Assembly (NCBI RefSeq): GCF_047663525.1
Contig: NC_092602.1
Span: 10,413,501-10,477,500, forward strand
Source: Anas platyrhynchos
Taxonomy: Eukaryota > Chordata > Aves > Anseriformes > Anatidae
Reading direction: 5' to 3'
DNA length: 64,000 nucleotides
Part shown: in pieces, positions 12,801 through 24,800 of the stretch
How positions within the stretch are numbered: the stretch's first letter is position 1
Layout of the letters: the number at the start of each line of letters is the position of its first letter
Made by a program: the position numbers and the translations under genes
Notes under the pieces: generated by a model
The model's input: the letters and a program-made list of their open reading frames with translations, nothing else
The model's database searches: none
Told to the model about the DNA's origin: nothing

Positions 12801-15800
12801 GCTGCTGAGGAGTTTACACACCTGGTGCCAGGCTTACAGTTGCCTTTCATGCGCTGTGGTCCCCGGATTAAATCCAGGAAAGGGCTTGGTGGAGGAAAAT
12901 AACTAGGAAAATACTGCAGGAGGCGGGTTCCAGGCTGCTCTGAATGGCCCTTTCATCTCCGTCTGAAAAAAAAATAGTAAGAGCCCTAGCTCTTGGAAAA
13001 TGGCTCTGAAGGGATCAATCCCCCCGTCCCCACCCCACATGTGCACCATTCCATACAGCTGGAGGAGGGAAGTGTAGTTATTTTGTGTGTTTCTGATGGG
13101 ATAACCCGTTAGTTTTCTTGTGTGCTTCAGACTGTGAGCCATTTGGGGCTGGAATGGCCTTTGTGCTCTGGCTCAGGACCCTCTTCATGGGGCTGTGCTC
13201 CCCAGGAGCATGTAGCTGGTCGCAATCCGCTCTCCAGATGATAAATTCTGGGCTGCAGAGCTCGGCAGTGCTTCGCCCTGAGGCTGAAAGCTTCTGCATC
13301 CCCTGTGCCTGTCCCTGCTTCACCTGACTTGTCACAGCAGGTAAAACTCTTGTAAGCTTTTCTATTGCAGATCCCCTCTTACCTTTTGCAGTACTGATAA
13401 TTGACATTCTTGCCTGGTTGAACTCCTCCTGTGCCTGCTCTTCCTGGATAAGGAAATGACATCAGGGGTGGCTGGGCAAAGAGTCTGAGAGAAGTGCAGC
13501 GAAGCAGCTGTTTGCTGTAGCAGCTGTACTGAGCGGGCTCCCTGCAGTTTGGGAGTAGGTGCTTTCACCTTTAAAATCCAATTCTAAGGCTGTGTGTAAA
13601 CAGTGAAATAGGATCTGCTCCAAAGGGAACAGTTTGTATAGTCAAATCTAAGTATTACTGGAAAAGGAAAATACAACCTTCGTCATCTCTAGCTCTGCCA
13701 GGGCACTGATGTCCCCGAGCCTGTGGAATTCCTTTGCAGAGAGGAAGCCTGGTTTGCCTGGGAAGCGGGATTTTTCTGGAATTAGGTTACTTTCTGTTGA
13801 TCTTAATAGACTAACAGTTCACAGCATCCCTTCCCTAGCCTCAGGTCTTGCTGCCCAGAATGTTCAACCATCCACGAGCTTAGGTTTGGAAAGTACAGGG
13901 TGTGTATTTGTATATTAGCCTCTTATCCGTGAGTTCCTCAGGCATGGCACAGCCTGGTTCTTATTAGGCTGCGCTGAGCAAAGCCTTTGCTTTCAGTCTG
14001 GATGGCGTTTACCTGTATGTTGAGTGAGTGTCCCCCCAAAATCCCACCAAAACAAACGTGTATGAAATTTCTGAATCTGAATTTAGTGCATGCCTGCTCT
14101 CACTTGTGGAGTTATTCATATACAGCTGCTTTGTGGATAAAATGTCTGCCTGATCCTGCACACGAGGAGCAGCTGAGTACTGGAGAAGTGGGAAGCTTAC
14201 AGGAAGCAGGAGGTCTCTGCAACCAGCGCTGGTGTGAGTGCCTGGAGAGCTCTCCAGGGTGGCTGGGGGTAGGATGAAAGCACAACCCTTTCCGGGTGCC
14301 TCTGAGCCCAGGATCCCTGATGGCTTGGCAGGACCCCTGGCGCACCAAGGGCAGGTGCTCCACGTGGGTTCTCACAGCTGCTTCAGAGGTGGCAGAACTG
14401 AAGCCCAGGACGTGATACCTCTGAGCTTCTGTCTGGAGGCTGTGATTTTTAGGGATATACAGCAGCTGCTTTGGTGGAAGAGTGGCTCCATTCCTCTGCG
14501 GCTGGGTCAGTCACATGGCAACTGAAGCTTCCTTTGAGCCTCAGGAGTGCCCTTAGCCCAAATGTTTGACTTCAGGCATGTTTCTGCCTTGTGCTGGTGC
14601 TCCTCCGGGCAGTGGGATGTGAAGCACGCTCGGCTCACTGCTGCTGGAGCTCTTCTGATGGGAGCCTGCAGGCACTGCTGTGTAGGAGGGCTGCAACTGC
14701 TCATCTTCCCAGCGAGGTGACCCGGCTGTTGGATATTCGCTTCCCCACCAGGTCCTCGCTACGTTGATGGCTTCTGCTGGCATCTTACCAAGTTACAGAT
14801 GTGAGGCTAGAACCGGCAGGAAGAAACTGGTGGGAATGCAGCCAGGTGGGAACATCTTGCTGCTTCCTGCACCAAAACGTGCCCATCCCATACTGTACTC
14901 ATTGCTAGTCTGTGCTGAAGAAGACCCACGTGTACAGCCCAGCTCTCTGTGCCTGGAGCCAGAGTTTAAGAGTTCCCTTTCTCTGGTGCCCACTGCTTCT
15001 AGAAGGGCTGAAGCCCACAATGGAGAAAACTCTAGCTTCCAGCATCTTCTTGGCTGGTTGGTATCCAGGGTTGGGCTCTGGAAGAAGTTTAGGGAACAAA
15101 GGAAGAAGCAGTCATGCTGTACTTCTCTGGCCGTTCAGCTCCAGGGATGTTGTGTGAGCTAGAGAAACCAGCAAATGGTTCTGAGTGCCAGCTTTTTATC
15201 TGCTTGTAGGAAATCCGAGAAATAACTGCCACATGATCCATAGCTGTGCGCATGACATACCGTGCCCTTTGTGTCTCTCTCCGTTGCACTTCCATCACTT
15301 TGTGGCAGCAACAAGTTCTGCCCAGGGCTGCTTTAGGCCGGTCACTGCTGTGGCACACGTTCAGGACCAAGGTCTTGTGTGTTCTCATGCATGGGCTGGA
15401 GCTGGTTTGGGCCCGAACAGCACGTGGCTTGCAGCATGGGTATTGGCTCACAAAACGGCCCCTTCCACATTGTGGCTGCCACCCCAATGGCAGACGGGGA
15501 GTTCTGGAAGGGGCTGACAAAACCTCAGAGCCTCCCTCTGCAGGGCAAACTCTGGCGTGAGGGGACAAAACCATGGCCTTAGAGGAAGGAGCTGTGTGAC
15601 CGTGACGTATCCTGGCCCTTACTGCTTGAGGCACTGTGGGAAGCTCAGTGCTTCCAAGGCCGAGACACTGATCCATCTGTGGTCAGTGTGTTTCTTAAAT
15701 GATGCCACCAAACAGTCCCTCTGGCTGCTGCTGCCAAGTGCAGCTGTTGCAAGGCTCCTGTCCTGAGGATGCCGCCGTGCTGCCTGGTTCCTCGAGGTGC

Positions 15801-18800
15801 CTGAGCTGGGTGTGAAGTGAGAATCCTGTTGTCCCTGTGGCCAGCGTGGTGGCCCAGCTCACGTGCATGATGCTGTTCCAGTAGCTGACTGCAGCACTGT
15901 CTGGAGGCTGACAGCAGTTTTACAGCCTGGTAGATCCTCAGCTGCTCCTGTCTGCCACCTCCTCTACTATGAGTTGGGATCAGCCTGTGCTGTGCTCGCT
16001 GCCCAGGTTCCCAGCACGGAGCTGTTCTGGGATCGAGTCTGGCCGTGTGTTCTCCATGGACACTGGAGAGTGGGGCTGTGCCAGAGGGACTGCAGGGCTT
16101 TGTGCTCGGTGCGGATGGCTTCGGTAGCAGTACGGCTCACTTCCCACCATGTGCTTGGGGACGAGGAGTTGGGCTGCTGCAGGGCAGGTCAGAATTTGGA
16201 GCTGGGCACGAGGTGGAGCAGTGTGGCTGAGCTTTGTGGCAGCACTAGGCTGTGATTAATCCTCTGTGCCCTGCCAGGGTGGAATTTGGGGCTCAGGCAC
16301 AGACCCACGCAGCTTGTGCCATTCCCGGCTTTAACTCAGAGCAGCCCCTGCCAGGCTCCTTCCTGCAGGGGAAGGAGGGAGGGGAGGTTGGTGGGGGGGT
16401 TCGGGTGGCAGCCGACTGGGAGGCAGAGATTAATGAAGTGTTGAGCTCTTAATGGGGAACATGCTCTGCTGATTTGGGTTTCCCTCCCCACCCATCCCAC
16501 TCTTTTCGTTCTGTGGCACAGTTTTCTGAGCAGCTTGAGAAAGGAAGTGATTTCAGCCTGGAGGTGACCTCATCCGTCTCCAGCTCTGAGGTGGAGCGGT
16601 GTTTGGAGCTCCGACCACAGCTTCCATCGCTCTTTGAACATTGCAGACGAGAGACTGAGTGTCTGGGGAGAGCCCGGTGCTCCCTGCTCAGCGGAGGGCT
16701 CTTGGCATGTAGGGGGTAGGATCTCACATCCCACAGCACGCCAGCCCCCAGCCCCTCCTCTCCTGAGGACCTCTCCCTGTGAGGTCCTGGCATCTCACCC
16801 CGTTTGCCAGGATTTGGGGCTGCTTGGCACCGAGCTGCCCTGCTGCTTGGGGCCGGGGTGTAGCTGGTGCTGGGCTGTGGCACGGGGTGCGAGCGTGCTG
16901 GGAGCTGGGGATGGCTGTGGGGTGTTTTGTCATTCTGGAAGGAAGAGATGGCAGCACAGAGTCCAAAGACAGTTGGAGAAGAGGCCCAGCTCGAAATACC
17001 ATGTATCAGGGCAGCTCCTGGTGAAGAGCTTGGCCCCGTCCTGCAGAGCACGGGGTGGGGGCAGCCAGCTGAGCGGTCACCACCAGGTCCCAGGCGGTGC
17101 TGGGGAGCTGAGGAGAGCACAGGCAGCCACTGCTTGTGGAGACTACAACAGGATTCTCCTTCCTGACATGGTAAAGGGCCCTTCTTCGTCCTGCCCTGAC
17201 GTCTGCTCCCCTGAGACAGCCGGGATTTTCTCTTGCACAGTTGGAGCCTGAAGTCCTTGGACCGCGCCGGTGTCCGGCGAGGCCAGGCCAGCTCCACCCC
17301 GGCTGCTGGGGCTGCCCTGCCAAGCACAGCTCCTCCTGCAGCGAGGGACCATGTGCTCCAGGAACAGCAGCCTCGGAGCGCTGGCTCGCCAGGCCTGCGG
17401 GGGAGTCCAGCCGCTTCCCCTTAAGCCTAGTTGTCTGCTGGCTCCGGCTCCAACGAAGAGATGCTGGGCTGTGGCAGACTGCGGCTGGGAAAATAAAAAC
17501 AGTGCTGTGTCTCTGTGGCTGCGTGGCTGCAGAGGAAACTCCCTGTGGCTGGGTAGGCAGCACTGGAGGGGGATAAGTTCACTGGAGGAATTTGCTTTTC
17601 TCTTGGCTTCATCCCAGGTGGTATCAAGGCTCCTGCCTGGAGATAAATTCCCTCCCACCATTGCTGAATAGAGGGAATTTAACCCTTCTTGGGATCCAGC
17701 AAAAGCCTTCCCCTTCCCCTCCTGCCCCTCTTGCACTGGGTGGGAGCCGGGGCTGGAAGCAGATCCTGCAGTGTCGCTGTGGGGATGGCAGCTCACGGTC
17801 CTGTTTTCCTCCTTCCTGCCTGAGACAGGTCTCCGTGCCCGTGCATGATGGAGCAACCTGAAGGAGCATGGGCAAGCGGGGATTGTGCTTTAGAACACCC
17901 CCTTTGTGCCCTCTGCTCAGCACCCCCCAGCTCTGCCCGTGCCGTGGCGGGGCAGTGGCAGGTGAGTGTGGCCAGCCGGGGGGCAGAGGAGCTCTGCGTG
18001 CCTGTGACAAGGGCTTCGGGGTCAGCAGAGCCCCGAGGGAGGCTTGTGTTGCTGCTGCTGACAGAGGCCCTGCAGCGCTGGTGCTCGCTGCCTGCCTGGG
18101 CTCAGCCCCCCGGCACCCCCTGTGAGCGAGCCCCAGCAGCAGCCAGAGAGCAGCCCCCGCGCCCAGCCAGCCTCCTGTGTCAGGAGGGCACAATGCAGGC
18201 GGTGTGTCCGGGCAGCAGCCTGGGCTGGGCTCGCGTGGCAGGAACAAAGGAGCTTTTGTAGCAGGCGCTGCCGGCAGCGCAGCACGAGGTTTGTCAGCTC
18301 TGGGGCTGCGGTGCTAAGGCAGGGAGCTGCCTGCTGGCACGGCCCCGTGCTCTGCCCTCGCTCCGGGTGGGCTGAGGAGCTGCAGGAGGCAGGGCTGCTG
18401 GCCTCTCATGGTGGTGTTCAGCAGCTGGGCTGCCCGATGCCATTCACGGGCCCTGAGGCCTGCCCCTGGGGTCCTCTCCCCTGGCTGCCCTCCCCTGGCT
18501 GCCCTCCCATCACTGCTTGCAGCTTTGGTGTGGCTCTGGCACAGAGTTTGGCATGGCCATGGCTGCAGGAGGCACTCGCCAGGGCGTTGAGAGCTGCCCG
18601 TCTCCTGCAGTCAGCAGCTGGCACACGAAACCACCACAAGTGGGCTGAGAGCTGGCGGTGGGACAAGATCCCGTTGGGAAGGATCCCCTCCGTGAAGCTG
18701 TGCTGGATGCTCCGTGGCTTTGATTCTGGGTCGTTTTGTCCAGCAGTTATCACTGCTGTGGCCTCACAGAGCGCTGCTGCTGCCCGCAGTGCTCATGCTG

Positions 18801-21800
18801 TGGCCTGGCGTTTTGTCCTTCCCGACTGAGGAGAGCTGCTCCCCCAGAAAGCTCCGTTCTGCTGCCTCTGAGTGAGACTCTGGAGGTTTTGTTGAGAAGG
18901 GAAGGAGAGCTTGGTGCGTGCCCTGCCGTGATTGCCAGTCCGCCGCAGACACGGCTCTTCCAAGGGGAGGAACGGCTGAGGGGAGTCACAGGGCCTGGGC
19001 GGGCAGGCTGAGGAGCACGAGGTCTCTGCTGGCTCCAGAGAATGCTGTGTGCTCAGAGAGGAAGCAGTAACCACAGGAAAAGGGTAGTTGCTGAACCCAA
19101 TTTGCCAAGAATTAAGCAATCTGTTTCAAAGCATGAGATGCATTGAGCAAGAGGACTGGTGCTCTCTCCTGAAGCAGGTGGAAACGGTAAAAGGAGGAGG
19201 CAGAGTCCTCCTGCAGCTCAGCTGCCAGACAGGGCCAAAGCTTCCCTGCGCGCAGTTTTTCTCCCTTCCCTCCTACTGATTCTGTTTTCATCCCTGTGCC
19301 ACTCGCTGCTGTTTTTATCACCACTCTGCTCTGAGCTGTTAATTTGGGGATCCTGGTTCATCAGTGGCAGATTCTTTTGGGCTTTGTAGGGGGCAGAGCA
19401 GGAGATGTGGGAACAGCTTGGTCAGCCCCTGCTCTCTGCAGGACACCGAGTGCCTCGTGCAGCGGTGCTGGGTGCTGGGAGCAAGGCCTCGGTGCCTGCA
19501 GGGAGGTGGCCTGGGTGGGTGGGTGGCAGAGCCTGAGAGCAAAACCAAACTGGGAGGGCTGCCGGGTGTCCCAGGTGTGCCTTGGCACAGAGGGATGTGT
19601 GAGGTTGCTTTGGGGAGACAGACAGACAGACAGACTGGCTGCTCGGTCCCTGTCCGCTCAGGAGAGTGATATCTCTGGGGCCTGTTGCAGCTGCTCCTGC
19701 GAGCCTGCACGTAGGTGGGGACTGAGTGTTAGGTCAGAGGTTGGGCTCGATGATCTTGAGGTCTCTTCCAACCTAGAAATTCGGTGATTCTGTGATTCCT
19801 ACCCAGCACAATCTCTGCTCAGGTTCGGGCAGAGGGCCTTCTGCTCCGTCTCACTGCACTCAGGCTAACTCCTCATATTTTTCCCTAGTGGTCAGCATCT
19901 CTGGGAAGGAGAAGCAATGCTCAGCAGTCCCTGACTACTACTCTTAAGGCTGGAAGAAACTTTCCTTAAATTCTCTCTGACAGACAGCACGGTTTGATTT
20001 AGATTTTCCGTGACTTGACATTTTCTCCCATCTCCACGTTTAACAACGTGTAAATCTCCAGGCACGCTGCAGGGCAGAGGAGCAGTGATTTGTGCCACAG
20101 AGGTGCATCCAAGCTTAGTTCCTGCTGGAGCAAGGTGATGGGGAAGAAGGGGACAGCAGGTGTGGGACAGCATCTCCTTGTTCCCCTTGTGGTTATTCTG
20201 ATGGCATCATCCTGAGCTGCAGCCTGGTGGGGTGCAGGGACCTGTGGGGGGCACAGGGTGGCTGTGCAGCTGTGGGTGGCAGCCAGGGAAGGGAACAACC
20301 CTGTTCCCAGCCTGTGTCCATCGGCTAGAGCTGGGGAAGCCTCGAGCTGTCAATGTGACTGTCTTTAAAGCGTGGACCTAGCACAGGCACTGCTGCTTTG
20401 CAGCCCCGACCTTCTCTTCTCTCATGCAGCTGACTGCCTGCCTCTGTGCGCTCTGGTGCCGGGGATTGGCAGGGAGCTGTTAGGCCCAGCAGGGCAGCTC
20501 TGCTCTCTGTGGGGCGGAGGTGTTGTGTCTGTGCCTCTCTGCGGGTCCTGGGGATGCTTTAGCAAACATCAGGGCTTCAGGCAGCAGCACTGCCTCCCGG
20601 AGAGCTGCGTGGTGGCCAGGCAGGGCTGGGCAGGTGTCCTGTGTGCTCCGTCTGTGGGTGCTCTGAGAGCGCTGTGAGCGAGCTGTGCTGCTTTACCCAG
20701 CTTTCAGGGTTCCTCCATCTCTTCAGCTTTTTGTTTCCTGCTGTCGTGTGCTGTGATCCTCTCCTGAGCACATCTCACAGCTCTGCTGACAAGCAGGTGT
20801 GCCTCCCGTGCCTGCCCTGAAGCAGCGTTTTGCGCCACTGCTCAGAAACCGAGGAGCGCTGCAACCCTGGCCTGGCTTGTTGCTTATTCCCGCTGATTAG
20901 CTGATTGCTTCCAATTGCCAACACCATCACACGGATTGTAATCAGGCATTTTCCGTGCCACTCGGGGAGAAGGAGCAGGGTGCAGGTGTGGGAGGGAAAG
21001 CCACGTTTGCCAGGCTGAAAAGGACAAATGCTTCTGCAGTGAAATGCTCCAACTGTTGCGCAGTTCGCTCTGTTGTTTATATTGAACCAAAAGAAACATC
21101 CAGGGGAGGAAGGGAGCAGAATTTCCCTCTGACTAATGCTGCTGGATCATGCAGGGCTGTGGGGAAATTGCCAGGCAGAGAAACCATCAGGAGGAAAAGG
21201 AAATGGAAAGGGAATCTAATTATCCATCTGCAAAGACAAACCTTAGTCCTGACGCAGGGCCCAGCCTGGGGCAGGCTGATGTGGGCTGCCAGGGCTGGGA
21301 AATGGGGAGTCCTGGGGGTCCCTTCTGGGGGGACAGCAGGGGGAGGGTGGGAGGCTGGAACCAGGGGGGCTGGGGGCTGGGGGGAGACCCACGGGAGCCC
21401 CCCTGGGAAGGAGGAGGTGTTCTCCCCCCTTGCCATGGCACACAGCAGTCTGTCTGCCCTTGAAGGCTGCAGGCTGCGGTGCTTTTTGGGGGTGGTTGCT
21501 CCCACAGGCTGGGGCTGGCCTTCCTCTTGCTGCGTGCCTTCCATGACTGAAGGTTTCCAAGCACTGCCTTTTCTCCCTGAACTAATGTAATGGAATTAAA
21601 AATGATCTGGTGAGCTAAGAGTGGGCTCATCCTCCTCTCTTGTGGGCATCAGCTACTCCTAAAGTTATGTTAATTGTAGCTGGGAGACCCAGACAGAGGT
21701 TGGGAACTGGCCCAGAGATAGTTGGCTTGTGTTCTCCCAGTGCTGTTTTGGGAGCCTGCAGGAAAGGCAGCATGTTCAAGACCTCCTTGAAGAGCTGGGA

Positions 21801-24800
21801 GTATCCCCGAGATGGGCGTACCGGGGATGAACCAGGAGCATCCCCGCCTGGGTAATGCTTTTTCCAGCAATGTTTGTCCCCTGCCTGATCCCTGCTCGCC
21901 GTGCCGTGCTGCCCCAGCTGGGACTGCCTTCCCTGCTGATGCCCTCGGGCTGGCCCTGTGGGGCCTGGCAGGAGCGTCTCATGATGCTCAGAGGCCCTGA
22001 CATCCTCTCTGGTTCAGGATTTAGCCTCTTTGGCAGGCAGGCCTGATCCTGCATCCCCTAATCACGTGGGCAGATGTCTCTATTTCAGTGGGACTTCTCT
22101 GAGTAAGGATGCAGGACTGGGAGCACTGCCTGCAAGCTGAAAGTGGACCTCCTGTAGGGTCCTCTCCCTACCCTTTTGCTGTTGAAGCACATAAATGTGC
22201 ATCGACAGCTTCCAAAGCTGCTGATGCTCCTGGCATTGGGGCAGACAACCTGAGAGCTGCAGAAGCAGTGCCTTGCCATTTCTGAGCATAAGTCACCTTT
22301 GTTTCCCACCCTGTCTCTCCAGAGAGCTCCCAGCCCGGCCAGTGTCTGTGCCCTGGGACGATGTGTACCTGGTTTTCTCCCAGGCGTGCTTGTTCCTGGC
22401 TCCCCAGGGCTGGCAGGGCTCCGTGCCGCCTCTCTGCCTTTGCCAGCTGTGGCTTTGAGGTGGGAGGGAGGGAATCCCTTGAAGCCCGATTCGTGGCTGG
22501 AGCAGGGGAGAGCTGAGGGGCTGCTGCAGCCCTTCCTGCACCGCCCGCTTTCTCCTCCGGTCTGAGCAGCCCAGCTTTGGAAATCCCCAGCTTTTGCTAC
22601 GGTTTGGAACGTGCCCCCAGCTGGAGGTGCTGCTGCCTGACCCTACCTGGGGCAGGGGCAACGAGGGCTGCGAGTCTGCTCCACGGCCTGATTTCAGCCC
22701 CGGTCAGGGGCAGCCACAGTGGGAGCTCCCTGCTCCTGCCGGCTGCAACACCCAGAGCACCCAGACCCCAGCAGAGCTGCCTTCTGCTGGCCGGCTTCTC
22801 CCTCGCGTGGATCGTGTGGGTACCGCAGCAGGGAGGCTCTGCCTGCAAGGGGCTTTTCCTCTGCTGCTCCTCAGAGGCTGGTAACGGAGCGTTTCGTGGA
22901 AAAGTTCCAGCCAGGGCCCGTGCCTGTCCAAGCTCTTACGTTTCACAGATCACCCTAAATGAAGAGCAGAGGAGCTGGGTGTGACGAGAGCTGTCAGCTC
23001 GCTCCAGAGGGAGTCACAAGTTGAAAGAAGTGGGAGGGAATTTACGGTCCCTGGTCCTTTTCAGAGCTGGACGCGGAGGCACCTGGTGAGTCACACAGGG
23101 CCGCCTGGGGAGCCTGAGGTGCTTCAGGTGGGAGCAGGGAGCACAAATGCCATTAAAATGCAATTTAATAGATTTCGGGAGGGATTTTGTGGAAAAACAG
23201 CAGTGATCCTTCAGCGGAAATTAAAACTTGACCTGTGGAGGAGGTAAAAGAAAACACAGGAGATTTGGTTGCTGTGTTGATTGTGCTCGCGGCCCGGTAT
23301 GTGCAGGGGAATAATCCCGTGTTTGGGGGTTTCGGCAGAGCTCTGCTCATCTGGCTACTTGCTTTTCTCCAGAGCATCAAAGAATGAAACCTGACTGAAG
23401 TGTCAGGGCTCTGACGCTTCCAGTGACCACTTGCTCAGAGCCTCGCTTACAAGCTCAAGGTCTAATTAATCCTCAGAGTTGAGATCAGGCAGGTGTTTTC
23501 TCCTGGGTCAGGTCAGCAGGAGCCTCGGGGTGGTTGTGCTGCGCTGCTGCTGTTGGAGCAGCAGAGTCTGAGCCTTGTGACACCCGAGGGATCTACCTGT
23601 CCTCAGCCAGCACCGATTCTCCATGCAGTGAGAGAGGAGAAGGCAGGAACCGAGCTGGGAGCTCGCAGTGGGGGCTGGGGGCTGGTTGCCGTCCCTGGAG
23701 CCCAGCCAGGACGGTGTAAATTTAGCCAAGGGCAGAATTTCCTCTCCCTGCCTCCATCTCTGATCTATTCTCTCCTCGCCCATCCTCACCCTCACAGTGC
23801 TGGGCTCCACGTGGCCGAGCTCTGCCCGTCCCTGCCAGGCCCTGAGCGCTGCCGGGGCTGCAGCGGCTCCGTGCTCCCCGGATGGGGGTGTGGTGGGGGG
23901 GTGCAGTGTGAGGCCTTGCCCCCACCTCCAAGGCTGATGTCCTGCTCACAGGGAGGTTTTCTCTTCTCTGGCTGGCTGCCTAGGGGTAAATTTCGCCTTC
24001 TGTGAGTTTATACCTAAAGCCATGAATCAATGTGTTTTCTCTCCTCTTCTCAGAGACCAGCTTCAGCCCTGCAGGCTAGAAATCTCCTTTAACAAAGGCA
24101 GAAGTAGGACATGGCTCCCTCACCGCTGGTGCGTGGCCACAGCTCTTCCCTCACAATTCAGCTCCTGGGCTGCAGCCGCCCCAAGCCAAAGGAGAAACCC
24201 TGCAGAAAGCAGGGCCCGTGCCTTGGCTCTTGCCTGGTCCCCTTGCTGGCAGGCACGTGCTCAACGCAGCAGCAACTCCGAGAGCTCAGGCTGTGCCTGA
24301 TGGCACCGCGTGGTGACTTTTTGGCTTTTCTGGTGTCAAGGCATGACAAAGAAGGGCTGGTCTGTGAGGTGGGGCTGGCTTGGGGCACCCTACAGCTGTG
24401 TTTCCCTTTCTGCTGGTGGCAGAGGACACTTTGGTTTTGGGCTGTATTTTGAAAGGGTAAAGGTGTGCGTTTCCCTGCTGAGTTCCACTGCACACAGTGT
24501 CCCGTGTGCTGTTGTTCTCTCTCAAGGCTGTTGTACATCAGGTTTCTTGTTGGAGCAGCAGGTCAGAGCTTATACTGGGCACTCCCAGGGCCTGCGTGGA
24601 AAGGGAGGGGGGAAATGAGAAAAAGGCAGAGGCAAAATAAGGTTTGGCCTGGCCATCTTTAGAGGCTTGCACATGGACCAACCTGAGCCAGCGACTCTGG
24701 GTGTGTCCTGCAGCACGTCTGTGTGGCACAAGCCTGTCCTTGGCTCACGGCTTCTGCTTCGGTGACTCTGGGTGGAAGAGGAGCCAAGATGAGCATCTCT

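Larger units (their letters stand above)
11961..21289 (+). other. SEPT5: SEPT5 intron 2, middle part
   Basis: Non-coding. It becomes strongly GC-rich from about 15,800 to 19,000, which creates long chance open frames on both strands. None has a recognisable domain or coding-like composition. It contains the CR1 3' end at about 19,700-19,798, a (GACA)n tract at 19,616-19,636 and a duplicated 14-mer at about 18,474-18,508. Confidence 0.65.

Noticed and set aside
16449-17327. 292-codon open frame on the minus strand in intron 2
   Set aside because: It lies in very GC-rich intron with long open frames in several registers. It has no recognisable domain, is low-complexity in places and lacks splice logic.
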